From an uncultured Bacteroidales bacterium (GTDB lineage Bacteria > Bacteroidota > Bacteroidia > Bacteroidales > P3): DNA of 41,248 nucleotides. A program made the position numbers and the translations under genes. Of this stretch, positions 16,969 through 23,950 are shown piece after piece. Within the stretch, counting starts at the first letter, position 1. Every line of letters starts with the position of its first letter. The stretch covers positions 1 through 41,248 of the forward strand of contig CAMHDJ010000026.1 of the NCBI GenBank assembly GCA_946183915.1, written 5' to 3'. Under the pieces are notes generated by a model. It searched no databases. It saw only the letters and a program-made list of their open reading frames with translations, and was not told the DNA's origin.

Positions 16969-17652
16969 TTATCTTAATATTGTGTGTAGTATTTCGTGAC
17001 TGTGGAAATTGTGGAAGCCGCTGAGGTGCAGCTGGTAGTAGGCGATGAGCGCGTCGAGCAGCGAGGCGCGTTCGGCGGCGGAGCAGACGGGCGGCAGCTC
17101 GGCGCTGAGGTAGGCGTGCATCAGGGCGGAGAGCCCGGCCGGCAGGGTGGTGTCGTCGGGCAGGCCCACGTAGCGGCCCTCCTCGAGGCTGAAGTAGGGC
17201 TCGCGAGGGGTGCGGTTGTCGAGGGGTTCGATGCCGAGATGGCGGGCCACGGCGAGCATGAACCGCAGCGGCACGTCGCGCCGCTCCGCCGGTTCGCCGC
17301 ACTCCACGTAGTCCCAGAGGTCGGGCATGGGTTCGTCCTCGCGCAGGCTCCGGTAGAGCACCTCGGTCATGAAGAAGCGCAGGGCGTTGTCGACCGGGTC
17401 GGGTGGCGGCACGGGATGGCGGGCGCTGAGCTCGCGCACGTGGTGCAGTTCGCTGCGCGGACTGTCGTAGACCACCATGTCGAGGCAGCTCAGCGGCTGC
17501 AGGAGGTTCTGCTTGACGCGGCCACGCGGCCCGCGGACCCCTTTGATGATGTAGGACTGCAACCCCAGCTGGCGGGTGAACACCTTGGCCACGACCGACG
17601 ATTCGCCGTAGGGAGTGGTGTGGAGCACGAAGCCTGGGGTGGAGAGAATCAT
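16969..17652 (-). CDS. recO: DNA repair protein RecO
   Basis: RecO works with RecR to load RecA at single-strand gaps. The 227-residue protein starts MILSTPGFVLHTTPYGESSVVAKVFTR, the typical N-terminal OB-fold entry, continues with YIIKGVRGPRGR, and has a helical C-terminal part ending in HLSGFHNFHSHEIL, close to the Bacteroidota consensus. The Cys pairs of a zinc finger, present in some RecO proteins, are absent. The ATG at 17652 overlaps the stop of the porZ-like gene by 4 bp. It is a housekeeping gene placed between a T9SS gene and a secreted protease. Confidence 0.93.
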   Translation of the reverse strand: MILSTPGFVLHTTPYGESSVVAKVFTRQLGLQSYIIKGVRGPRGRVKQNLLQPLSCLDMVVYDSPRSELHHVRELSARHPVPPPDPVDNALRFFMTEVLYRSLREDEPMPDLWDYVECGEPAERRDVPLRFMLAVARHLGIEPLDNRTPREPYFSLEEGRYVGLPDDTTLPAGLSALMHAYLSAELPPVCSAAERASLLDALIAYYQLHLSGFHNFHSHEILHTILR

Positions 17653-19955
17653 CGGACAATGAGTATCTTGGTCACACTGCGGTTGGCACCGTCGGCGTCG
17701 GAGGCGAAGACATAGTAGACGCCCGACGCCACCGGCTCGCCGCTGACGGTGCGGCCGTTCCAGATGGCCTGGCCGCCAAAGGCCTGGGTGCTGTAGACGG
17801 TGTGGCCCGCCGCGTCGGTGATGTGCACCAGGGCGTCGCGGGTGAACCCTTTGATGGCGATGGGACCGTCGTAGCCGGGCCGGACGGGATTGGGGAAAGC
17901 GTGGATGTCGTCCAGCGGGAAACTCTCGGCATAGGTGGCCGTGGAGCGGTAGATCTGCAGGCCCTGGTCGGTGCCGATGTAGACCTCGCCGGTGCGAGGC
18001 TGGACGCCGAGGGCGATGATCTTGTTGGAGAAGAGGGGGCTGTTCTCGGCCGTGAAGTGCTCCAGCTGCTCCATGCCGTTGGCCGAGATGAGGTAAAGGC
18101 CGCCGGATGAGGTGCCGACCCACTTGCGGTTGGCGCCGTCGACGGCGATGGCGATGATGCTCTCATAGGCCATCAGGTACTCCGAGAACTCGCCGTTAGT
18201 GATGGTGATATTGCTGCAACTCACGGGCGACACCTCCCCCACCCCGCCATTCTGGAAGGCGCGGTAAGCGTCGTAGATGACCTTCAGCCCCTTGTTGGTG
18301 CCGATCCATAGGTTGCCAGTGCGGTCTTGTACGAGGGCAGTGACGTTGTCGGTCTGGAGTTTGCTGCCGCTGTTGGGGTTGACACGGGCCATACGGCTCT
18401 CGCCATCGTGGACGTAGATCACGTTGTCGCGCCCGCAGAACCAGAGGTAGCCCGTGATGCTGTCCCACACAAGCTTGTCGACCGATGGCACAGAGGCCAT
18501 GCGCGAGGTGGAGAGACGGCTCCAAGTGCCGTCGCGCGAGCGCTTGGCAAGGGCATAGTCGCTGTTGGAGACCAGAACCCAAAGGTTGCCCTCGCGGTCG
18601 AAGGCCACGGCTCCGGTGCGGAGTGTGCTGTAGGTTCCCACCACGTAGGGCGTCAGTGCTCCGCCGGTATTGGCCTCGTTGTAGAGGGTTTGCACCTGGT
18701 TGTCGCGCACCGAAGCCACCCCGGCACCCCACAAGGCCACGACCGTTTCGGTGGTGTCGTAGTTGTTGACGGCGGCATCAACCACATCGCTGGCATGGTT
18801 CAGCAGGCCGTTACTGCGGTCGACCGTGGTCCATCGCTTGCCGACAGCGGTGATCAGGTCGGGCGACAGGTAGGCGTTTGCGTAGACCGTCGTGTGGCCA
18901 CCCGGACAGAGCATCATGCGATAATTGTAGGGCACCAGCCGGTAGACATTGTCTTGCGAGTAGGGTCCCTCGGGTTTGTAGGTGTCTCCCGTGCCGTCGG
19001 CGCGCTTGCAAAGCAGGCCGGCCCAAGTGTGACCCACCCAAAGGGTGCCCCTGAAGGTGACGGCGTCGCGGCACGACATGTCGCCCCAGGCGAAGGCAGT
19101 GACGCTGTCGATCCGTTGCAAGGCACTATCGTAGCGCACCACGCCCTCCTCGCGGGCCAGGGTGAGGCAGCCATCGCCCGCACGGAGGCCAAGGATGGCG
19201 CCACTGTTCCAGGGGGTGAGGCCCGCATCGTCGAGACGGTAGAGGGTGATCTGGCCGGGGTCATAGGTGTACCCTCCCACCATCAGCCGCCCCGCAAAGG
19301 CCTCGAGCATGGTCACCGCGACGCCCGCTGCCCGGCTGTCGGTCGCCCAACGCTCGCTGATGGTGAGGTGGGGCTCGGCCGTAGCGGCACGTTTCAGCCC
19401 CTCGGCAGTGGCCGCGTAGATGCTGTCGCCGCTGAAGGCGAGGTCGACCACGGCGGTGTAAGCCCCGTTTGTGCCAATGTAGCAGGTCTCTTTGATCTCA
19501 CGGCGGGCCAGGTCGATCACCACGATGCCGAAGCCTGTCGCCAGGTAGGCCTTGCCGTCATGGAAGCGTATGCGGTAGATGCTCTTGTCGCCCATGATCT
19601 CGCTGCGCTTGATGTCGGAGAGGTTGTAGACACGTCCTCCCGCCAGCAGGTCGATGTTGGAGTTGGTGTAGGCCACCACCAGCGTGCGGCTGACGCTGTC
19701 GTAGGCGATGGTAGCCACGCCGGCATCGCTGAGTCCGGTGGTCTTGTTGAGGCGCTCCATGCTACCGCTGGCGGTATCGAGGCGGAAGATGCCCCCCCGC
19801 GCGGCGGCGTAGATGCTGCCGGCGGCAGGCTCCACACGGTGCACCTGCGAGTAGTCGAAGCCGTCGCGCCACTGCCCCACCGCCATCTGCGCCCGCAGCG
19901 GGCACAGCATCGACGGCAGCATCAGGCCGAGTATCCAAAGCCACTTCTTTGTCAT
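17649..19955 (-). CDS. porZ: PorZ-like type IX secretion component (two beta-propellers)
   Basis: A 768-residue exported protein, near the 776 of Porphyromonas gingivalis PorZ, which sits on the surface in the T9SS attachment complex and delivers anionic LPS to the sortase-like PorU. Signal peptide 1-22 (LCPLRAQ). The body has propeller-blade repeats of the two-component-regulator type: NKTTGLSDAGVATIAYD, FDREGNLWVLVS, TDNVTALVQDRTGNLWIGTNKGL and VDGANRKWVGTSSGGLYL. The last 85 residues are a sorting-domain-like beta-sandwich (HAFPNPVRPGYDGP through SVTKILIVR), as in PorZ. Overlaps of 4 bp with mreD upstream and recO downstream show tight coupling. The call rests on architecture and length; a generic propeller protein is the alternative. 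Confidence 0.85.
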   Translation of the reverse strand: MTKKWLWILGLMLPSMLCPLRAQMAVGQWRDGFDYSQVHRVEPAAGSIYAAARGGIFRLDTASGSMERLNKTTGLSDAGVATIAYDSVSRTLVVAYTNSNIDLLAGGRVYNLSDIKRSEIMGDKSIYRIRFHDGKAYLATGFGIVVIDLARREIKETCYIGTNGAYTAVVDLAFSGDSIYAATAEGLKRAATAEPHLTISERWATDSRAAGVAVTMLEAFAGRLMVGGYTYDPGQITLYRLDDAGLTPWNSGAILGLRAGDGCLTLAREEGVVRYDSALQRIDSVTAFAWGDMSCRDAVTFRGTLWVGHTWAGLLCKRADGTGDTYKPEGPYSQDNVYRLVPYNYRMMLCPGGHTTVYANAYLSPDLITAVGKRWTTVDRSNGLLNHASDVVDAAVNNYDTTETVVALWGAGVASVRDNQVQTLYNEANTGGALTPYVVGTYSTLRTGAVAFDREGNLWVLVSNSDYALAKRSRDGTWSRLSTSRMASVPSVDKLVWDSITGYLWFCGRDNVIYVHDGESRMARVNPNSGSKLQTDNVTALVQDRTGNLWIGTNKGLKVIYDAYRAFQNGGVGEVSPVSCSNITITNGEFSEYLMAYESIIAIAVDGANRKWVGTSSGGLYLISANGMEQLEHFTAENSPLFSNKIIALGVQPRTGEVYIGTDQGLQIYRSTATYAESFPLDDIHAFPNPVRPGYDGPIAIKGFTRDALVHITDAAGHTVYSTQAFGGQAIWNGRTVSGEPVASGVYYVFASDADGANRSVTKILIVR

Positions 19956-20467
19956 AGTTCTTCTTTCTTGATAAACACTGCCTGGTAGAGGACCGCCAAC
20001 AGGGTGGTGACGACGGTGCTGCACACCGTGGCGACCAGCACCTCGCCGAGGCCGCGGAAGCTGAACAGCTCCAGCGAGAAGAACACCAGGTAGAAGACAC
20101 CCAGCATCAGCATGAGGTAGCTGATGAAGTACTGCGGCGTGACGCTGAAGATGCTGGGCACCGCCACCACCGTGTCCTCGCCGCGTGTGAGGATGCGGTC
20201 GGCAAACGTGATGCGCATCATGGCCACCAGCGTGCAGGCCAGGGCGTGGAATCCCAGGGCGCCGGCCATGATGTCGACCAGCAGTCCCGTACCGAAGGCC
20301 GTCAGGAGCATCGGCAGTCGCTTCATCGACGTCGGCAGCATGAGGATGAACAGCACGTACAGCATCGGCATCACATAGCCGCCCAGGTACACGTTGTTGA
20401 GCACCAGCAGCTGCACCAGCATCAGGAGCACAAAGCGTCCAATATTTCTCCAAACCAGGTTCTTCAT
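19952..20467 (-). CDS. mreD: Rod shape-determining protein MreD
   Basis: A 171-residue inner-membrane protein with about five hydrophobic helices (about 11-29, 33-46, 52-75, 78-88 and 113-163). The conserved MreD core is visible as GTGLLVDIMAGALGFHALACTLVAM, then RILTRGEDTVVAVP. It belongs to the elongasome that directs side-wall peptidoglycan synthesis, together with MreC, whose gene overlaps it by 4 bp. mreB, rodA and pbp2 are not in the window. The start at 20467 overlaps the mreC stop. Its 3' end overlaps the porZ-like start by 4 bp. Confidence 0.92.
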   Translation of the reverse strand: MKNLVWRNIGRFVLLMLVQLLVLNNVYLGGYVMPMLYVLFILMLPTSMKRLPMLLTAFGTGLLVDIMAGALGFHALACTLVAMMRITFADRILTRGEDTVVAVPSIFSVTPQYFISYLMLMLGVFYLVFFSLELFSFRGLGEVLVATVCSTVVTTLLAVLYQAVFIKKEEL

Positions 20468-21288
20468 TGTTTCTCGTTCATCAGTTCCTGCTGTTCGCGG
20501 CGGAATTTGTTGTTGATCACATACACGTGGCTGAGTTTGTTAAAGTCGGTCGCCAGCCTCACGCGCACCCTGTAGAAGCCCGTTCCGGGGTCCGACTCGG
20601 CGCTGACCACATAGCCCACCGGGATCCCTTCGGGGAAGTCGTTGGCCTGGCCCGAGGTGACGATGGTGTCGCCCTCGTCGAAGCGGTAGGCCGTGGGCAT
20701 GTCGACCACCTGCGCGTAGCGGAAGTCGCGCCCGTCCCACACCAGCGAGCCGCTGATGCCGGTGCGTTTCACCTTGACGCTGTTGCGGCTGTCCGAGTGG
20801 AGCACGGGCATCACCGTGGCGAAGTTGGCCGTCGTGTTGACCACCACGCCCACGATGCCGTCGGGCGAGATGACCGCCATGTCGGGCTCCACGCCGTGGC
20901 TCGACCCTTTGCCGATCATGATGTAGTTGTTCTGCTGGCTCCACGAGTTCTTGATGACCGCCGCCTCGGTGTAGTCGTAGCGCTGGCGGTAGACGGTGTC
21001 GTTGACCGTAAACACCGAGTCGGTGTAGCTCATGTAGCTCTCCTCCAGCCGGGCACGCAGCCGGGCGTTCTCGGCTGCAAGCCGGTCGTTCTCCGACTTG
21101 AGGCCGAAGTAGCCCCCGATGCTGTTCACACCGCTGTACCAGCCGCCCGCCACACTGTTGGCCCACGTCACGATCTTCGACTGCTGATAGTAGCTCGTGC
21201 GCGCCATGAGCACCACCGACAGCACCACCAGCACCACGAAGAGCACCACGTAGTCGTACCGCTTCAGTATGTCGAAGAGCTTATTCAT
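20464..21288 (-). CDS. mreC: Rod shape-determining protein MreC
   Basis: A 274-residue bitopic protein. One membrane helix (about 13-29) is followed by a coiled coil (about 58-85, SENDRLAAENARLRARLEES) and the two six-stranded barrels of MreC, marked by AAVIKNSWSQQNNYIMIGKGSSHGVEPDMAVISPDGIVGVV and VLHSDSRNSVKVKRTG. It is a periplasmic scaffold linking MreB and MreD to the transpeptidase of the elongasome. It overlaps gmk by 8 bp and mreD by 4 bp. The C-terminus ends in a short charged tail. Confidence 0.95.
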   Translation of the reverse strand: MNKLFDILKRYDYVVLFVVLVVLSVVLMARTSYYQQSKIVTWANSVAGGWYSGVNSIGGYFGLKSENDRLAAENARLRARLEESYMSYTDSVFTVNDTVYRQRYDYTEAAVIKNSWSQQNNYIMIGKGSSHGVEPDMAVISPDGIVGVVVNTTANFATVMPVLHSDSRNSVKVKRTGISGSLVWDGRDFRYAQVVDMPTAYRFDEGDTIVTSGQANDFPEGIPVGYVVSAESDPGTGFYRVRVRLATDFNKLSHVYVINNKFRREQQELMNEKQ

Positions 21289-21844
21289 TCAGGAATTTCT
21301 CAATCACGGTTCGCGTTTCTTGCACGGCACGCTGCAGGTCGTCGTTGACGATGGTCACGTCGAACTGCGGCGCCTCCTCCAGCTCGCGGGCGCTGCGGGC
21401 CAGCCGTTTGCGGATCGACTCCTCGCTGTCGGTGCCCCGACTGCGCAGGCGCTGCTCGAGCACCTCGACGCTGGGCGGCATGACGAAGATCGACAGCGCG
21501 TCGGTGCCAAACCAGCGCTTGATGCTATGACCCCCGTTGACGTCGACGTCGAACACGATCACGCGGCCAGCGTCCCAGATGCGGTCCACCTCGCTCTTCA
21601 GGGTGCCGTAGCAGGTGCCCTGGTAGACCTCCTCCCATTCCAGGAAGTCGCCCGCCGCCACCCGGCGCTTGAAGTCGTCATGACTCAGGAAGTAGTAGTC
21701 CACCCCGTCTCGTTCGCCCTCGCGCGGCTGGCGCGAGGTGGCCGAGATGCTGAAGTCGAAGCAGTCGAAGTACTGCATCAGCTCGCGGATGATGGTCGTC
21801 TTGCCGCACCCCGACGGGGCCGAGAACAATATCGCTTTACCCAT
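21281..21844 (-). CDS. gmk: Guanylate kinase
   Basis: Phosphorylates GMP to GDP with ATP. The 187-residue protein has the P-loop SAPSGCGKT (residues 8-16), the GMP-binding segment SATSRQPREGERDGVDYYFLS, the EWEEVYQGTCYGTLKSEV region and the R-rich lid (LRSRGTDSEESIRKRL). Length and motifs are those of bacterial Gmk. It starts 5 bp after the proline-rich protein and overlaps mreC by 8 bp, so nucleotide metabolism and cell-shape genes are in one transcript. Confidence 0.97.
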   Translation of the reverse strand: MGKAILFSAPSGCGKTTIIRELMQYFDCFDFSISATSRQPREGERDGVDYYFLSHDDFKRRVAAGDFLEWEEVYQGTCYGTLKSEVDRIWDAGRVIVFDVDVNGGHSIKRWFGTDALSIFVMPPSVEVLEQRLRSRGTDSEESIRKRLARSARELEEAPQFDVTIVNDDLQRAVQETRTVIEKFLNE

Positions 21845-21849
21845 GATGA

Positions 21850-22851
21850 TTAAAACTTCTTGTCAAATATTTTGTAGAACGACCTGACGGTGACCGAGTC
21901 GTTGTCCCATTTGTACTGGGCCGCCACGTCGTGCACGTGGGCCAGGGCCTCCTCGCGCGAGGCGGTGGCGTTCAGCCGCAGGATGAAGTCGTTGTAGGCC
22001 TTCATGTTGTTGTGGAACAGTTCGCTCATGAAACTGAACTTGTCGTTGATGTTGATCACCGTGCGCAGGTCGTCGACCTTCTTCTCGAGCGGGTGCTGCA
22101 TGGCACGGCCTTCGCCGAGGCTCTCGCCCAGGGTGCGCTGCGCCGGCACCGACAGGTAGTCGAGCAGCGAGGCCTGCTGCGTCGGGGCGGCCTGGGCCGC
22201 GGGCTCCGGCGCGGGGGCCGCTGCGGGCTCCACCGCGGGTTCCGGCTCGGGTGCGGCCACGGGTTCGGGCTCCACCGCTGCCACCGGTTCCGGCTCAGGT
22301 TCGGGCATCGGCTCGGGCTCCACCACAGGCTCGGGCTCCACTGCCGCCACCGGCTCCGGGGCGGGCTTGGGCTCCGGGGCGGGGGCCGGGGCCTCCTCGA
22401 TGACGATCTCGTCGAAGAGCAGCGCGTTGTCGCTGTGCTCCAGCTCCTCCATCGGGGGCATCAGGGGCAGTTCGGCCTCGGCCGCCGGGGCGGCTGCGGG
22501 GGCCGGCACTTCGGCCGCGGGGGCCGCAGGCGCCTCGGTCGGCTCGGCGGGCGAAAGGGCCGCCATCGTGGCCATCATGGCCATCATGTGCTCCTCGTCC
22601 TTCACCGGGGGCAGCGTCGGCTGACCTTCGGCGGGACGCTCGGCCGCCGGGGCCGACGGCTCGGCCGCTTCGACAGCCTTCGGCAGCTCGTCGCCGCCCA
22701 TCTGCAGGGCCACGTCGTACAGCCGACGCAGGTCGTCGAGCAGCAGGTCCACCTCGATGCGGCTGGCCTGCCCCTTCTGTGCCACAATCCGGTTGGCCAC
22801 AGCACACAGCCGCTGCATCCCCTCGGTCAGTTCTTTCACATGGTTCTTCAT
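21850..22851 (-). CDS. Hypothetical protein with Pro/Ala/Glu-rich linker
   Basis: A 333-residue, probably cytosolic protein with no signal peptide. Residues 1-55 are helical ([15 protein letters not shown] onward). The middle (about 70-225) is low-complexity, rich in Pro, Ala and Glu, with repeated PEPEPVA and VEPEP motifs, and is probably an extended acidic linker. The C-terminal 105 residues ([29 protein letters not shown] to YKIFDKKF) form a compact helical domain that I recall from uncharacterised Bacteroidota proteins. The start at 22851 is preferred because the longer frame has no support. As first gene of the gmk-mreC-mreD operon it may relate to envelope growth, but that is only context. 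Confidence 0.75.
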   Translation of the reverse strand: MKNHVKELTEGMQRLCAVANRIVAQKGQASRIEVDLLLDDLRRLYDVALQMGGDELPKAVEAAEPSAPAAERPAEGQPTLPPVKDEEHMMAMMATMAALSPAEPTEAPAAPAAEVPAPAAAPAAEAELPLMPPMEELEHSDNALLFDEIVIEEAPAPAPEPKPAPEPVAAVEPEPVVEPEPMPEPEPEPVAAVEPEPVAAPEPEPAVEPAAAPAPEPAAQAAPTQQASLLDYLSVPAQRTLGESLGEGRAMQHPLEKKVDDLRTVININDKFSFMSELFHNNMKAYNDFILRLNATASREEALAHVHDVAAQYKWDNDSVTVRSFYKIFDKKF

Positions 22852-23148
22852 CGTATTATGCTTGCTATATAGATTTGACATATAAATACTTACACCCACT
22901 CTCGCGGGTTGCAATCTGCTTGTAAAATTACAAATTATTTCGGTCATGACGGTCCCTCGACCCGAAAAGTTTTCAAACAACCCCGTTGATAAACACCTAT
23001 CCCACTCGCAACCAACCCTATACATTCCATCCCTCACCCTCCATTCTTCCACCCCGCCGCCACCGCCCGGGCGTCCCGCCCCCGCCGCTCCGCCGCAACC
23101 CGTGTCCCTCACCCTCGCCGACCGACCCCTCCAAAATGCCCATGGTTC

Positions 23149-23192
23149 CTAGGTGGCTCCCTGATGACTCCCTGATGACTCCCTGATGACTC
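23149..23192. repeat. 11-bp tandem array (CCTGATGACTC type)
   Basis: One degenerate unit CTAGGTGGCTC (23149-23159) followed by three identical CCTGATGACTC units (23160-23192). It is the complement of the array at 4829-4872, but here all three full units are identical. Confidence 0.9.
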
Positions 23193-23306
23193 TCTTAAAA
23201 CCAGGGCAAAACCCTTGCCCTGTCAGCGTTTTGCGAGTTTTCCAGCATGGTTGACACACTTCCGGAAGGCTAGATGGCTCGTTTAGAATGGTTTAAATGT
23301 GCAAAA

Positions 23307-23324
23307 TAGATCGTGCACGATCTA
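23307..23324. repeat. Palindrome, copy 2
   Basis: TAGATCGTGCACGATCTA, flanked by AAAA on the left and ATTTTTT on the right, inside element copy 2. Confidence 0.8.
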
Positions 23325-23351
23325 ATTTTTTAACCTAAATTTACTTAATTT

Positions 23352-23384
23352 AGTGGGTAGTGGACAATGGGTAGTGGGTAGCAC
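23352..23384. repeat. 7-bp tandem array (AGTGGGT type)
   Basis: AGTGGGT, AGTGGAC, AATGGGT, AGTGGGT, AGCAC. The reverse complement has the same four-unit layout as 5545-5575. Confidence 0.7.
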
Positions 23385-23409
23385 ATGGGTAAACGGGAGC
23401 GGCCCGAAA

Positions 23410-23588
23410 GTCCCCACAGGGGACAAAGAGCTTAGGCGGGGGCAGCGCCCCCGATAGTGTTCGGCCCATTGTTTACGCCCCGCAGGGGCACAAGTTGATG
23501 ATTCTTATGCCCCTGCGGGGCGCCAAAACAAAACTGTCATCGGCCACGGGGGCGTTGCCCCCGCCTAAGTGCTTGCACCCCGTTGGGG
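23410..23588. repeat. Inverted pair of the GC-rich hairpin repeat family
   Basis: CTTAGGCGGGGGCAGCGCC (from 23431) and its inverse GGCGTTGCCCCCGCCTAAG (23551-23560 region) flank a centre with CCCCGCAGGGGC and GCCCCTGCGGGG. Each arm matches 9647-9766. It could form a long cruciform. Confidence 0.7.
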
Positions 23589-23610
23589 TGGCGGTAGATC
23601 TTTATTGTTT

Positions 23611-23647
23611 AACGGCGAATTACTCGAATTACTCGAAGCTACGCAGG
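23611..23647 (+). repeat. Solo 37-bp arm of the MITE-like element
   Basis: Same length and near-identical to 4482-4518: starts AACGGCGAAT, carries TACTCGAAT and ACTCGAAG units and ends GCTACGCAGG. No inverse arm is near, although a degenerate GGCGAATTACTC piece follows at about 23657. Confidence 0.7.
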
Positions 23648-23857
23648 TTGATTTGGGGCGAATTACTCTTAGCTGCGCATGTCGGTAGGGTGACATATCT
23701 CCGCCGCCCCTACGGAGCTCCAATTGCATTTGCACCGTTACCGTGGGCTGGCGCCCACGGCTACAGTCCGCCGCCCCTGCGGGGCTTCCCGGCGCCGGAA
23801 GCTCTTGGCCTGTAACTGCCGTTCGGCACCCGATGAAGCCGTCTCGGAAACTTTCGT

Positions 23858-23889
23858 TTTGCCAGTTCGACATCTTTTTGTATATTTGC
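23858..23889 (+). promoter_or_regulatory. Bacteroidota promoter of the M16 protease gene
   Basis: TTTG (23858-23861), 19-bp spacer, then TATATTTGC (23881-23889): a full match to the TTTG / TAnnTTTG consensus. The start codon lies about 60 bp downstream at 23951. Confidence 0.85.
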
Positions 23890-23950
23890 ATTCTCTACCG
23901 ACATGCGATCAATAAGATAATAGATTAATATATAACAAATTGACAACAAA

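Larger units (their letters stand above)
23134..23352 (-). repeat. 219-bp dispersed element, copy 2
   Basis: Reverse complement of the element at 4670-4887, with the same order of parts: palindrome (23307-23324), CATGCTGGAAAACTCGCAAA block, GGGCAAGG / TTTGCCCTGG hairpin, 11-bp array (23149-23192) and CATGGGCATTT end. Most differences are in the stretch between palindrome and hairpin. Confidence 0.85.
22852..23950. other. Repeat-rich divergent intergenic region
   Basis: No gene is supported in these 1.1 kb. In order: A/T-rich leader of the proline-rich gene (to about 22985); GC-rich stretch (23040-23130); 219-bp element copy 2 (23134-23352); 7-bp array (23352-23384); inverted pair of the hairpin repeat family (23410-23588); single 37-bp arm (23611-23647); hairpin CCGTGGGC-TGGC-GCCCACGG (23741-23760); and the promoter of the M16 protease gene. 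Confidence 0.8.

Noticed and set aside
22852..23112. N-terminal extension of the proline-rich protein to 23112
   Set aside because: The added residues are Gly/Arg-rich with no similarity and cross the A/T-rich leader; Met 22851 gives a normal helical start.
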